In this document: one piece after another, positions 22,746 through 36,944 of the stretch
Layout: each line of letters begins with the position of its first letter
How positions within the stretch are numbered: the stretch's first letter is position 1
From: Parapristionchus giblindavisi
Taxonomy: Eukaryota; Nematoda; Chromadorea; Rhabditida; Diplogasteridae
Assembly (NCBI GenBank): GCA_943737045.1
Contig: CALSFV010000276.1
Coordinates: 124,001-188,000 of the forward strand
DNA: 64,000 nt
Direction of reading: 5' to 3'
Made by a program: the position numbers and the translations under genes
The notes under the pieces: model-generated
What the model was told of the DNA's origin: nothing
What the model saw: the letters and a program-made list of their open reading frames with translations, nothing else
Database searches by the model: none

Positions 22746-25700
22746 TTAATCTGAAATCCGTGATATCCGACTGATCTTTCGTGAATTACTTCCACTTCCA
22801 ATTGATTCTCCAGTATCGATTGATCTTCTACCAGGCATTGATTGATGTCTTTTTAATGAACGACGATGAAACGACCATCTTCAATGAACTTTTGTTATTT
22901 GGTAAATACTATGATAGGAATTATCCTAAACTATTTTGAATTTCTCTGATGTTATAACACTCAACACTTTATTTCACTACAATAGAGGGTTTTCCAAAGT
23001 TAGAATTTCAATTCATTTTTTAAAAATTTTGTATAGATACAAAAAAAAACATTAACATGCTGCACTCATATCGTACGGTATTATTATCATAAATAATATT
23101 ACATTGTCTTCGAATATGAGCAAAGCGTTTTAAAATAATTTCAAGGGTCATTAAAATAGTATCTCTTGATTATGAAGATCTCGCTCTCTTTACATTTTCT
23201 AAGAAAGTGATGTTTCAGTCTCCCAATAAACAATTGTAATGTTTACAATGAAATAAACAGATCGACCAACCGTCCAAAGTCCTCCAGATACTCATCACTA
23301 TCTTCACTATGTATCGAAGGCACTCTGGTATTACCCCTCGTCCGAGGATACGATATTGGAGCCGGAGTGTGACCGTCGATGCAGATGGATACAGGCTCCG
23401 GATCCGGATCGGGTTCCGGCTATAAGTGTTTCATTCTTGATCTGTGGATATCTCAGTAGCAAATATCATTGTTAGTATAAGGGTAAAATAAATCGAATAA
23501 AAATAACTACAAACCGGTTTCGAGGAAATGAATCCATTCGGGAGAAAATCGATCGGGACTACGTTTTCATCGGGTTGTATCTTGTTGTTTTTGTCCGCGT
23601 GGGAAGAGAGTTGACGACCAAGAAGGATTTTAGATCTGTCAGACAATTTACATTTCTTTTTTTATTAACGCTAGATATTTGTTCCACTGAAGATCTAGTA
23701 ATAATTGAGTTTCAGATTCACAAATTTCTACAACGATATGAATGTATAGTATTGTAAGATCAATTATAATTTATCTATTATTTAAAAAAAGAGTTATGGA
23801 AGATAGGCCAACCTGACGACCATATTGAACTTCGGTGTTGATCTTGGAGTGACTGGAGTATTGGACACAGTTAATGTGTTACCTCCACCACTGCTTGTAG
23901 AAGGAATGCCAGACGGTCCGGGTACATTCTGGAGGATTTATATATTTTTGTGGTTTCGCTAACCTTTTTTTTCAAAATTTGATAGCTCGTTTTAGAATGA
24001 AGACAAAGTGCGTTAAAGGAAGAATTCGTTGACACAATCCTATTCATAACAGCTTACAGAATTGTAACAAACCAAGTCATCGGGACTCCTAAACGACATT
24101 TTGCTTCGTAATCGATCAAGCAACATCGGCTTCTCTATCGATGATCGTTTCGCATCACTTGGAGTGTTCGATCGTGGAGGGGGAGCCTCCTATACAGATG
24201 AAATTATAAAGAAATTCCAAAATGCAAAGAATATTGGAAATGCTGCATAACGAATAACGAATTGAACAAGTGAGGATAAGTTTGCCTCCATTAAACAATA
24301 AAAATATAAATAGTACGATTACCGTAACAGTGACTGTAGGAGGAGGAGCCTGAGTAGTGGCGGGACCAGAGAAGACGGAACGAACTTTCAATGTTGCTGC
24401 TAACTTCTTCCAAGGTTGTATGAATTTGTCCTGAAAGCAACAGTTATCTAGAATATCATACGACCAGAAATACTTACCGAATTTCAAATTATTATAGTTT
24501 TTCATATTAAGAATTTATTCTAATAATTTGTACCTTTTCTTTCTCCTTTGACATTGCACTACGATTGCTAAGTCCACTTCCTGCACGTTTCTTCCTATAA
24601 ATGGACTTTTAAGTCCATGTTTTCATCTACGTTCTTTTAATTGTTTCATGTTAGAAAGAAATGTATAAATTCGAAATTTGTCTGGACGACTAGGAAACGG
24701 CCTGAGATAATATAAATTGTAATAGTTATCACTAACTCATCAGTCTCCGGTACTCCAAGTGTCTTGTAGTGATCACTTCCCTTGATCAATTGCAGATAAC
24801 CATAGCCTTCTGTCGACTAAAGTGAGAATACTAGGTCAGTTCACGATAGCCCATCGCCAATCTACCGTACCTGTTCGATTAGAATCGCCAGAATAGTGAG
24901 TAGTTCTCCAAAGGATGGGCGTGCATTCGGATCTTCAGACCAACAGCGAGTCATCACTTCGTACCTGAAATTGAATTCATTAGAATAATACATATTTTTA
25001 TTCATTGAGAAAACTCATCGTTTAGCATTCTGGAAAAGCCAACTTCACAACTTTATATTTATTAATTTATTGCTTAGTAAATTATTTAGCACTTTCCACT
25101 TTCGTAAAAATGGAAGCGGTAGAAAATAGTATTTTATAGACTATCGAATTGGAAAGACATAGGATTCATAACTATATAAAATAACCATGGAAGAAATAAA
25201 ATAATCATTGACTAACATCTTATCACAAGCAATCAGAGGTCGTGGAGGTCGATTTCCATTCAGAAGATGTTCAAGTAGATCAGATGGATCGATATCATCG
25301 AATGGTTCTTCACCCAATGAATACATCTCGAAGAGAACAATACCGAATGACCAACTGTAGTGTAATCATTAGTAAACGTCGCCTTCCCCCCATTTACATT
25401 TTCCCTGGAATTAATGCTAAAATATTTCATCGTGTTATCAATAGTAAACCTCGTCTATTGAATTTCCTGGACATCTGACTATTGCCTTCATTCGGGACCC
25501 TAAAAAAGTGATCAATCGAAATGACTTACACATCTGTTTTATGGGAGAACTTCTGATACTGTAGACTCTCGATGGCTAGCCACTTTATCGGGAGTCGACC
25601 CTCACCCGCGGCTACGGTAGTTGATTGTGCACGTTCTGTAATTGTGAACTGACATTCGAGCGAGTAAAGTAATCAATATCCTACGGTACCTTTCTCGTCA

Positions 25701-28700
25701 GGACCAGGTGTTGAGGGAGGAGATGGATGAGATTCGCAGCGTATGCAGAGACCAAAATCACCGACCTGAATCGTTTTGAGATCAAAGATCAAAGATCAGA
25801 AATGTACCTTAGCATTTCCCCACGTGTCAACGAGTACATTTCTTGCAGCAAGATCTCGATGAATGATATTCCTCTTTTGCAGAAACTCCTTTAATAAGAT
25901 TAAATTTAATATTATAAGATTAAGATTAATAAGATTAAATTAAACTTTAATGTTAAAGTTTAATAATATTAAACTAACTTGTTGTTGTCATCATATCTTT
26001 TGGTAAATTAAACACACATCTTCAGATCGTCATACATTATGACAATCATTAATGAAAACATACCATTCCATGGGCAATTTGCCATCCATATTGTAGGAAC
26101 TGCTTGGTGCTCTCGATTTGGTTGTCAATCGAACGAGACTGAAAAGACCAAAGATCAAAGATCAAAGTTAGAGCTGCAGTCTCTCTAATATTTTTCTGAG
26201 TAAACGGAGAAAACAAGAAAGTAGCGCATCCCGCATTCTGCATCCCGCATTCTATTTTTATGAAAATTGGGGAAATTCGGCAACAGGTTTCGAACTCGTG
26301 GCTAACGAATCCGAACGTTTGGCACTGTATGAGAGATTTAAATGAAGATTCGCTGTTCTCCATCATAAACAAAAGCTCCTTACCGCAACAAGATCGGCTC
26401 TTCTAGCTTTGAGTATACGTGCGAGATCTCCGTGTACACAATATTCCAGAATTAGACCGACCTAAAGAATAATTGCGAATAATAATTAAAATAATCATAT
26501 CGAAAAGATTTGTTGACGATTTTCATTAATTTTAATCTCTTTTTCTTCAATTTCATAAATGAGTTCAGCTCACATCCGTTGGTATACTCTTGGGTATATG
26601 TATAATATAAATGTTTACCTTACCCGCTTATGACTTGTTATACATCCTAACATATTCACAATGTGTTCGTTATATCCAATCGATTTCATCTCAAATAAAT
26701 CAATAAATTAATCAGCCTATATCATGCCGTACCATGTCGATCTCCTTGAGAAACTCTTCACGAGCTTTATCACTGGAAGCAGCCGGCAGCATTTTGATTG
26801 CCACCTTCAATTGTTTTTTTTTAGATTACAAGAAATTTGAAGAAACAAACTGACATCACAATCAACGTAGTTTAGCCTTTCTTCAGGTCGAAAGAAATGT
26901 TCAACACCAGGAAATTTCCCCCGTAGTTTACCTGTAAAAGAAAGTTGAACTGAAACACAATATCCCACTGACAAGGAGACAAATTTCCATAATATTGTAC
27001 TTATTGCTGAACTAGGAAAGATCCAACCTCTGAATACTTGTCCATGAGCTCCATGCCCTAATCGATCATTTTTCACTATCACACTGTCCCATGATACCTC
27101 CCAGTAGTCGATACTGGAAAGATGAAACAACAATATCGATTTTCAAAAGATCAAAGATCAAAAATTATCTTACTTACATATCATCATCATGATCATCTCT
27201 ATGATGGAATGGTAGTCCTTCTTGTTTCATGGCATTGATTCGATCCATCCAGAAATATCTGCTAAGGGATATTGTAATGACACTGAATAACAATGATATC
27301 AAAAACACCTAAAGCTATGTATTTCTTTTTCAAGCTGCCAAAATGATTTATTTTTTAAAAAGAAGTTGTATACTCCCATCTCACTCTCTTTATCTATAAT
27401 ACTCGACTATTTGCTCAATGCCAGAGTGTTATATACGTATTCTTATATGGTTCATAACATACACACTTTTGTCTGAATAGAATAGTGGCGACTACTAGAA
27501 GTAACATGAGTCCAAGACACGATCCGATAACAATGAAGAGAATAGTCATTGTTCCGATTGTATCATCCTTATCTGGATCTGCAAATTATCGATTAGTCAT
27601 TACTGAATTGTCAAATTATAGCTTCAAATTATGCTTTATTGTTTGGGATGAAACGTAACTATATTACTATATTTGTTATATACGTTATATCGTAAATATT
27701 TTTATATTGTTATATCGTAAATATTGTTATATTATTACATGGTAAATATTTGCTAGTAAGCAAACCAATTACTAAAGGGGGTGTGGTCTAATCGATGTCA
27801 ACGATACTTATTATAGTTTTTTGTAGTCTCTACTAGTGAGTGTGAAACCATTGTCTAGCAACCATTGTCTATGCTCTCAATCAATAATCAAGTCAATAAT
27901 CGATATAGTTGAACGTAACCGAGAGGTTGGGGGCAGATCTCGATTGGATTAGAAGGATCATAATTAAGGTCCACATGAACATCACGAGCTTTGAACGAGT
28001 GATTACGGTAGATCTCGGCAACTTCCTGAACGGAATTTAGTACTATTCGGAACGGATAAAAATGTTTGTGTATCATTAATCAGGTATGCTAGCAGTTTTA
28101 ATTGTTTGCGGAAATTGGTCAAATCTTCGCTGTTCTTTTTTCACTTTCAATTTTACTTGGTGAGACTCCTTAGGTCCCTGATCGATTCGTCTTTGAGTGG
28201 AGCCCATAATTACGACTCACTAGAGAAGATCATAAAATAGAGGAGCAAAATGAGAGTGGAAGAGGTGAGAGAATGAATATGATAGCTGTGTCTATTAGAG
28301 TCATTTTAACACCTCGTTAAATCTCTCACACTGATTACACAAAGGGAATGATTAATAAACATTGATTAGAGAGACTGAAAAATAGGTATCACTTTTGTTC
28401 TAGAACATTTGAAGATTCAAGACTGACACAAACAGAAAAAATGTTAAGTGCTTAAAGGATCGTCAAATTCAACAAGTTGCATTTGAGTTACATTAATATG
28501 CAAGGTGCCCAATGTACATGGAAATGTGATACAATGTACTTTGTCCATTAGTGAGATGCTGCAAATTGTCCCGTACTGATACGATATTTTGGGATTTTAA
28601 CAACGATAAAACTTTAAACAAACCTCACTGAATGTAATGATCTGTAGATCGTACTTCTCCAGTTTCAATAACAGTCCCATCGTGTTGTTTTGGTACTCAT

Positions 28701-31700
28701 CGATGAACTTCTCAAGTATGATATTCAATTTTTTCGCATAATTTTCGTTTATAATGACCGTAACGATTATTTATGCATATGACACAATGATTTGTCACAT
28801 TGGCACATTGATAGGCTATTCTTTTTTCAACAAAAATACTTTGTCAACTGTATATAATACGTTTCGCAATACTATGAATATTGATTGAATACTAGAGAAT
28901 GAGCTCACTTGAGATGCATAATCAGACACGAGAGTTATCCTTGGAGTTGGGTCTCCGACATCTCCACTATCACCAAGAGAGATACCCAATGCCTTCCACA
29001 TTAAATCTGTCGTTTCCGTGTCGTAGGCCTCTGGACCGGCTGCAAGAGGGAGCAATGTTTTTTAGTGAAAAATCTTTCTATATTATTCAATTTTTCCATT
29101 CCCAGTTGATTTTCAATCGGTGTAACAGAGATAAATAAATATGTGAGATAAGTCAGCAAACAAAAAGAAAAGCTGCCAGCACAAGGCTTTCAGGATAACT
29201 CTATTACGGAACATGAGAAAGCTAGTTTTAATAAAATTCCAAATCCTAGAGGCAAAACAACGACTTTGTCCTAATAAAGTTACATTTTAACATTAGATTA
29301 CATTGAAATAAGAGTTATACTAACCGGGAATGACAATTTCATAGAATTGAATATCATTCAAATATTTGTCAACAGTGGAAAGGTCTGATATCCATAACGA
29401 ATCTTCGCCTTTCGGGGCCAGAAACCGAACGAGTGTTTCCTGAATCTATACATTATACTTTGTATCTTTTCTCATCGAAGGATTTAATAATAATTAAATT
29501 GGAAACTATATCGTGATCAGAAAAAAAATGCGATGACAGAGAGTTTGTAAAAACTGGATAGTATTCATTTATTAGCTCTTGAAAAATGATTTAACAAACC
29601 TTGCACTTCATGATGGGATCTCCAATATACGTGACAATATTGTTGAACTGATCACTCGTTGTTCGATTCGATAGAGCAAATACATAGATGATATGCCAGT
29701 AGTGGGTGAATGCCGGATTTGCCTGATGTGTCTTAAAATCATATTTTCGTCTCTAATGCAAAACGCAAAATCATGCAACTTTACTCAAACATTATTTTAT
29801 GTTATAAAAGGCGTTAGGTTCATAAAAGGCGGACTACCGCCTCTTTTAGGCTGTGTGGTGTGATTAAAAATCAGTTTAGTCTTCTTCATCCAGCCATTTC
29901 GTGCATTGAAAAGGCAATGCAAATAGTGTGGTGTTATATCTAGAAGACTACCATAGATAAATTGTATCTGCATTGCTCATATATAATAGTGATAACTGCA
30001 TTTGCAGTGGCAGAAATCGCGAATGTACGATACCAAAAAGTCATTCCTCACCGTAGTAGTAGTTGTGGGCGGTGGTGTGGTCGGTCTAGTGGGAAGTTCA
30101 CAATTGTGGAGATCAAGACTAGAACACATCTCTGTATCACCCGAACCGCATGGAGCAATGCACGACTGAGAAAACATATTTTTAAATAGAGATTGTATCG
30201 ACTGCTCTAATTCGAATATTCATAGAAGCTTGCAAAAGAGAGCTTGTATATACAATACTTATAATAAGGTTGTTATATTGTTGAATGACGAAAACATAAA
30301 ACAGTATTGTATTTGTAATACATTTCTCTATTCATGAAAAAAACTCACAGCGATCTTATCCAGACAATTGATATTTGGAACCAAGAACTGATAATCCGAA
30401 TACTTCCCATAGTATTTCTTCATATCTTCCATACTGATGTCGTCTCCTGAAAATCCCATCATGAATTTAAAAAAAAGAATTAATTTGTCTATTTGAAATC
30501 ATCTCCGACACATTTTAGTTGCCTCCAAGAGAGAGAGAGAGAGAGAGAGCCAGCGATTTCAATGGTAAACAAATACATACAGATACTATGTTGATATTCC
30601 GAACTCGTATTTTGTTTATTAGAGAATGGGTAAAGAGGATAGTTTGAAATGGACTTCAAATCAAAATGAAAATTTTAAAATAGTACCTCGATTAACAATG
30701 ATCTGGGTGAAGGTTAGGCATGTGTAATCAGAGATTTTTCCGATTTCCTGAGAATTAAATCGATAAATTAGATATGTTCCAAGCTGGCATAATTTTTTGT
30801 GATAAAATCGAACCCATACTCGAAAAATTCAAAATTTTCCGTGGCCAATAACACGGGATACCTAGGAATCATCTTTGCCTTACATATACCGAAAAAGTTC
30901 TCTTGCAAAATTATTTTGCAGACTATGTTTCTCATCTATCACCTAATTGAGCAGGATCGTACTTTCTACTGTGCATACTTTTTAATTATATTAATTTCAT
31001 ACTGCATAAATCATAATCTTTTTAGTATTAGTATTATTAATAATATTAATATTATTCATTATTATAATTACTCTTACATCAACGAGAGCATCTTGATTGT
31101 CAGATGCAAATAGTCGATTGGATATCATAACAGCTGAATTGAAAGCACATGGCTTATTGTTCACCAGTTTCAACTGCAATTAAATGAAAATAAATAATTA
31201 ATAAATATTTTAGAGAAAACGGTAATCAATTAGTAATTAAGTTAGACAAAGTACAAAGCAACATCGTTAACGAAGTTAAATACAAAATCGATAAGTAACT
31301 TCGATACATGATGTATTTGGACAAATACCTCGTCTACCAATGTCGTAGTGAAGTTCGGTGTGGAATTTGATTCATAAACGATAGCTGAGGTATCACCGTA
31401 TGGAGGAACATAGATCTGCAACAATATTCCAGATATTTAAAAAAAATTTTTATTTAATTACAATTCAATTTACTATTAACAATTTATCAATTTACAATTC
31501 CAAATATTACTTAAAGATATTTCTGTATAAAATGCGTGTTTTTACAAGGTATCTACTATATTCATTTAATAGCTATACTAGACAGCAGACATGTGTGTGT
31601 TTGTTGAATACGAGATTCTTGCAAAGTAGGTTCAGTAAAAATAAAGCAAGAATGACTATTAAATGGAGACCAAAGATCAAATATCAAATATCACAACATA

Positions 31701-32765
31701 CATCATATGGCATGAATCCAATTTCCTGTATACACATCTTCGGTGAACAACAAGTCATCGATGTTGACTAAAAAATTTACGTTATGCAGCTTATGCACAA
31801 AAGGCAAATGCTGTATCGTATTTATATAAAGAAGATGACTCACTCTATCAAACATTGGATAAGCAGTGACTTGATATCCCACACCTTTCGACATGCACGT
31901 TGATGCTACACTATTGATGAAATACTGAAATATTTACATTCATGAGATGTTCACGACTTCAGAATGAATTTAGGGTCTTTGATTGTTAGTTTGATCTTGT
32001 TTTGTGCCTGTGAGAGTTAGATGGCGTTATGCTTTTATCATAAATTAAATAACGCCCTTTTTGTTGAGGCTAACAAAGTTCGCTAAACATTGAGGCGTCG
32101 TTTATTATTAGATGATATCTTATAGTCTTCAGTAATGATGAGATAAGATTACCATAATGATCTCGTAATCACTTTGAGATATGAATTCCGATCCCAGATC
32201 CAAAATGAAAACAACATTGCATTGATTGACCTGAAATTATCGATTATAACCTTTTCATAGGAATTGGAACAGAACCGTTATCTACTTATATATCAGAATA
32301 TCAAAAAATGAATACTTCAAGCAAATTCGGATTGTTTCCTATTGTTATATGTAGATAAAGTATTATGGTATTGTTCTAGCATACCGTGAACTGACTTGCT
32401 GCTCCAGTCCTAATGGTAGGGAGCATCTTAGAAACCGAACAATCTACGGAGGCTGGATTGGTCTCTTTTGCAAAGGAGGTTAAAGCTGCAATGTAGACAT
32501 GCAATGTATGCAAATATTACAATTTTCTCATTATCATACTATGCCTATTTATGCTACCATTTACAGAATTACATATGTATGTACAAAATACATATCTAGC
32601 ACTGATTTCAGAAAAGGTACGCGAGAGCGTTATTCAGAACTTGGAATAAAAAAAAATGGAATTCACCAAACACTATATATTGTCTTTCTTACCACAGAAC
32701 TGTTGATGACTCTCTGGCAGAAAGACGAACAACAGGAGGAAGAGTGAGATTCGTAATCTAACCAT
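22746..32765 (-). CDS. Receptor tyrosine kinase (nematode-type, single TM)
   Basis: Up to 36 phase-consistent exons give about 1,138 residues. Exon 1 (32693-32765) encodes a signal peptide (MVRLRISLFLLLFVFLPES). Exons 2-15 (32485 down to 27920) form a ~460-residue ectodomain with NRT/NNT/NHS glycosylation sites, a Thr/Pro linker at 30052-30165 and strands resembling vWA domains (NVVFILDLGS; YDLQIITFSE). Exon 16 (27467-27578) is the membrane span. Kinase exons 27113-24871: LGHGAHGQVFRG, then a ~25-residue insert, VAIK, HRDLAARN, DFGLCI, PIKWLAIES, WSFGIVLFEM and NARPSF. A Ser/Pro-rich tail follows. Exon 35 either reads on to a TAA at 23243-23245, or splices at 23270 into 22746-22878, adding 43 basic residues that end RISRISD. 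The exon at 31840-31924 needs a weak donor. The ligand is unknown. Confidence 0.88.
30530..30550. repeat. (GA)n microsatellite
   Basis: An AGAGAG run in the receptor kinase intron upstream of exon 30349-30446. Simple repeat. Confidence 0.8.
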
Positions 32766-34279
32766 AATCGTTAGTGAACATGTACACGTCTCTTTATCAG
32801 ATCTGAATATTGTCCATCAATAAGATGAGAAAGCTGACGTTGTTGGTTGTTTAGTGTTTAGGTAACGTGGTGGTGGTGCGCTCGAATATTTGCTCCTATC
32901 GTTGGAGTCATCGACTTTTTTTACAATGCATTTACAATTCAATGGATCATAATCTAAAACTATAGCGTAACATTTATGAACAATCTCTTCATTTCATGTA
33001 CTATTATCAGTATCAGAAGAATAAGAGAACACACTGGAGATAACTTTCATTCATTGTGAAACTAGATAAGATTTCAGACGAAAAGATAAGAATAAATACG
33101 AACAACACTTTTGTTTTGAAAACAAATCGGATTAAGGATTAAAAAGGGATTATATATAAATGATCAGAAGTGACGCATCCTTCTGAGTGATAGAGTGACA
33201 AATGATAAGAGAAACAACGAGAGGGATAACGAGGACTATAAACGACAAATTGATGAAGTGATAGGTTGGCATGTAAATTGATCAGAAAGTAGGGACAGCA
33301 TGTTCATATGTCGATTAGTCCCTCTTATCACCTTAGATATTCTGTTTTATGACTTGATATCGATCGCTTTTGGTCGGATGTTAAAGACGAAAAACCGATC
33401 GAATATTATTCCGAGAGTTACTACTCCACTAGACAATCAAAAAGTGGAAAGACCGCGTGATGATCGGAGAAATGACAAATGCGGTTTGTACTTGGCCAAT
33501 GATGATAGATAAAGATGAAAGGGAGTGGACCGACTGATTACATCTTATCAGTTCACATCTGTTAATGAGAATGAATGTTTGTGGAGAATTTATTGGATTG
33601 ATTAGTCAGAAGCCTTTGATTAGATATCAAGTTAATGTTTTAAAGGCTCACCCGAGCTACATAATTTTACTCTCCACTCTGCTAACGCTCTCTCGAAAAC
33701 AAGAAAGCGAGAGAGTATTTTCAGAGAGAATAGCTTCAAATTAGCTAGGGGTGTGCCTTTAAAGGAATGCCCAAATTTTGTTTCTATTATTCTATTACAA
33801 GCTAGTCAACATGAGAATTAACCTTTGCTATATTTCAGTCTTCATAGTTTATTCACGAAAATATTCGACGGAGTCGGAATGGCTCTGACTCAGTTTTCAA
33901 GCAAAATCAGAATGAAACTGACTCAGATGTCAAGCTGTTGTGGGGTTGGAAATTTGGCTGTACAACTGAAAACTCAGTTTGTAGATGCGCTAACATGTCG
34001 TTCTAAGGTTAGGTCTAAGGTTAAGGTCTATGTAGTGGTCAGTGATGTTTGTCCACTTATTATGGTAGTCATACATAGCTCTTCATTCGCCCTCAGGCAT
34101 GACAAATATTATTTGGAAGGACTAATTTTGGGAATATACCATTCAGAGATTCAAACCATCATATATTTATTTCCCTTATTTTGGTTTAGTTCTGATTTCT
34201 TTCAGACCCACAGCAAACGATCTTCTGAGGTCCACTCGGTGGCAGCGCGTTCGATTAAACTTGCGCTTTCTCTCTCACT
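32766..34279. other. Upstream of receptor kinase, no gene recognised
   Basis: AT-rich region that presumably includes the receptor kinase promoter. A small inverted repeat lies at about 33638-33763. The 159-residue plus-strand ORF at 33825-34304 has repetitive GACTCAG-type sequence, no family resemblance and no splice context, and is not called. Confidence 0.45.
33638..33763. repeat. Small MITE with TTTAAAGGC ends
   Basis: The left end TTTAAAGGCTCACCC and the right end GGGTGTGCCTTTAAA are inverted. The interior carries a CTCTCTCG / CGAGAGAG stem. Related stems occur at 39680-39785, 51680-51775 and 53750-53850, so this is a dispersed family. Confidence 0.65.
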
Positions 34280-35849
34280 TCCCTCGTCCATGCGCCTTTT
34301 TTGATGACATCTCTTATTTTCAAAGCTCTTATATATGTTAGATGTTCACAAAAGTTTTAACTCTATTGCCGAATTTCCATGTTTGATCTTTGTATTTTGA
34401 TCTTTGATCTTCGTCCACAATTTTTCAAACAATGGACGAACCCTACTTTATGATGACGATGAGGAATTAAGAAAGTAGTTTGACGCAAGCACAATTGAAT
34501 GATAAGTTAGGACAATTTGCCTCTATGTCTGAAACGACTATAGCATTGATTACAAGATAGGAAGTGGTTCCGTTTCACTGCTAGATCAGAGATAGAGTGG
34601 CCAGATGATTAAACAAGATCGATGGGCAGAGACGCAGAGGGTCATCGCGCCCACTGAACTTGATTTAGAACCACTGTTGAGACGGGTTCGGGCGGGGATA
34701 ACTTCACTCAAAAAAACTAAAAATTAAAAAAATATTAATTTTGATAAAATAAAAATTCTAAATCACTCTAATAATTCCCTTGACACATGTTTCGTTTGGA
34801 AAAGTCTAAATATCATTGAAAGAAAACATTATTCTTCCCTGGCGTACGGAAATGTACTTATTTGATAAAGCTGAGTAAGACGCTCTAAATAATAATTATA
34901 AAATGACTGTAATAAATCGCTTGAAACGTGCAACACCTGAGAAAAATCAGAATGACTAATTAAGCTAGGGTATTTTACAGAGATATGCATACGAGATCAC
35001 TTTTTGAAAAAAATATTTTTGCGATTTTGTAATGTTTTAAATGATGCTTAATAACAGCATGGTCATGGTAGATTCTATAACTACAGCAATATCTCTCAGA
35101 TCTCAGTGTTCGTATACTTATAATTGCTAATATTAAGGCCATTTTGACTTAATTTTTCATTTTTATATATGATAATGAATTGAACAACATAGTTACCATA
35201 TTTTTTCGCCCAGCAATACATTTTTAAAAGATTGTTTAATAAATCATTTTGTTTAAAAACTAATTTCATTTCGTTCGTCATATACTATGCTTTGAGCAAG
35301 CTAGCAAGCAGTTCAATGATGCCCTCTGGATACTGTAACATGAGAAGTACTGCAATTGTAGAGATTTATTGATTTTCACCTGAATCATCAATTATTGCCG
35401 CGTTTTGCATTTGCGAAAAATATTCTTCTTTTTGAATATTGATTCTGCTCTTTTCGGAAGGCAAAGCATACTAAATTTAGTGCAAAATATAATTTGTTCA
35501 CGATGTTTCCTTCGAAGGAGAATCAATTGATTTGGGGTGTGCTATTATCACAAGATGGGTGCTTTATCAATATGCTGCTAGAAGATCGAGTGGCAAGCAT
35601 CCTACTCGTGGGTGTGATGATCTTTTATAATAAGGGATACTTAGTCGTGGGCGGGAAAATCTAACAAAAATTATATGCCATCGATTTTTGTAGTTCCCAA
35701 ATTTTACTGTTACCGTCAATTGTATACATACGTATTGCTTACGCCATTGCACGAATATACGTATAGAGTTATCGTTACTGCATTGAAAAGACAGATATAA
35801 GACTCTTAAAAATGCAAAGATGTTCAAAAAATATGCAATGTCTTATTCC

Positions 35850-35930
35850 TCACTGGGGATCGAACTTTCAAGACGACAAAGGGTCCGGACGTCTTAACCC
35901 ATACGTTATCCACTATGCCATGTGTCTATA
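35850..35930 (-). repeat. tRNA-derived module
   Basis: On the minus strand TGGCATAGTGG (A box) and AGTTCGATCCC (B box, one of the best matches in the window) have tRNA-like spacing. The same module lies at the same place in every foldback arm. Confidence 0.65.
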
Positions 35931-36252
35931 TATACTCACACGAACTTCTACTTATGTACCGATTTATGGCTCCGCCCATTTCTGGTGGACCCCATGTATA
36001 TACCGATTTTGACTCCGCCCTTTTAACTTCGCGGGGTTAGACACCACAAGCCAACGAGAGCACCCCCCCCCCCCCCAATCTTTATCGATTCTAGAAAGAA
36101 GACAGCCAGAAGACGCATCTTGAAAGAAAACCCGACGACGTCCGTTCCTCTGAAGAGCGTGTAGCAGATGATCCATGACGATAGCGACGACCCTCCGATC
36201 ACATCGTCAACGGTGATGAAGATGATTAGACCTGTTGATGAATATCAATTTA

Positions 36253-36670
36253 CAAGGGAAGTCTTTTATGTCTCAGTGAGACTTTTGAATAAGAGTATTT
36301 TTCCTCGATAGGTATAGGTTAAATATGATGTGAGCCAAAAAATTAGCTGCTGCCATGCACTTTCAGATTTTTTATAATTAATTTTAATTTTGTGAAAATG
36401 CACTTTTCAAGTACGCACGCATTATTTTTGACGCCGCTAAGTTTTCACGGCTCTTTCAGGGGCTCCTTATTTCATATACGGCTTGTCGCCTACGTTTTGT
36501 GATTTTTTCAACATTTTTTTTAAAAATTTTAAAAATTAAAAATAATTATATAAAATCTGAAAGTGCATGGCAGCAGCTAATTTTTTGGCTCCTATCATAT
36601 TTTTCCTATACCTATCGAGGTAAAATACTCTTATTCAAAAGTCTCACTGAGACTAAAAAGACTTCCCTTG
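36253..36670. mobile_element. 418-bp palindromic MITE with TTA duplication
   Basis: Ends CAAGGGAAGTC and GACTTCCCTTG, with inverted arms of roughly 115 bp including GCTGCTGCCATGCACTTTCA. Flanked by TTA at 36250-36252 and 36671-36673. The homologous position in the duplicate at 46832-46834 has a single TTA and no insert, giving a natural empty site. Confidence 0.9.
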
Positions 36671-36829
36671 TTAGAATGGATACAACGATTCGACCTTTCC
36701 ACGATATACCTTGGAGCGCTGTTGACATTGGAGATTGATATTCGTCGACGACGTCGAGAAGACCCACGGTACCAGGCCCTGAAATGGGTTTGAAATGATT
36801 TAAACGAATGTCTAAACTAATAAGAAACT

Positions 36830-36944
36830 CTCCTTATGAATCCAAATGCACCTTCAATCATCGCTCGCTCCTTCATATTCCGACCACCGACGTCGTTGAT
36901 GATCTTCTTCAGACAACCTTGGTTGTGCATGAGGAGACGACCTA
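36830..36944 (-). pseudogene. Intact exon-like segment in foldback arm
   Basis: On the minus strand, after TTTATAG, an open segment reads GRLLMHNQGCLKKIINDVGG and continues to FGFIRR. The same exon is broken by a stop in the arm at 50398-50520. A second exon-like segment (about 36720-36785, GPGTVGLLDVVDEYQSPM) follows TTTCAG. They suggest that the family once carried a spliced protein gene. No domain recognised. Confidence 0.45.

Noticed and set aside
26049..26372. 107-residue minus ORF in receptor kinase
   Set aside because: Read-through of an intron around exon 26064-26138; the extra residues are not kinase-like.
31400..31771. 123-residue plus-strand ORF
   Set aside because: Antisense to receptor kinase exons and an AT-rich intron; no support.
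33825..34304. 159-residue plus-strand ORF
   Set aside because: No splice context, no family resemblance, repetitive GACTCAG and TAAGGTT phrases; probably chance.
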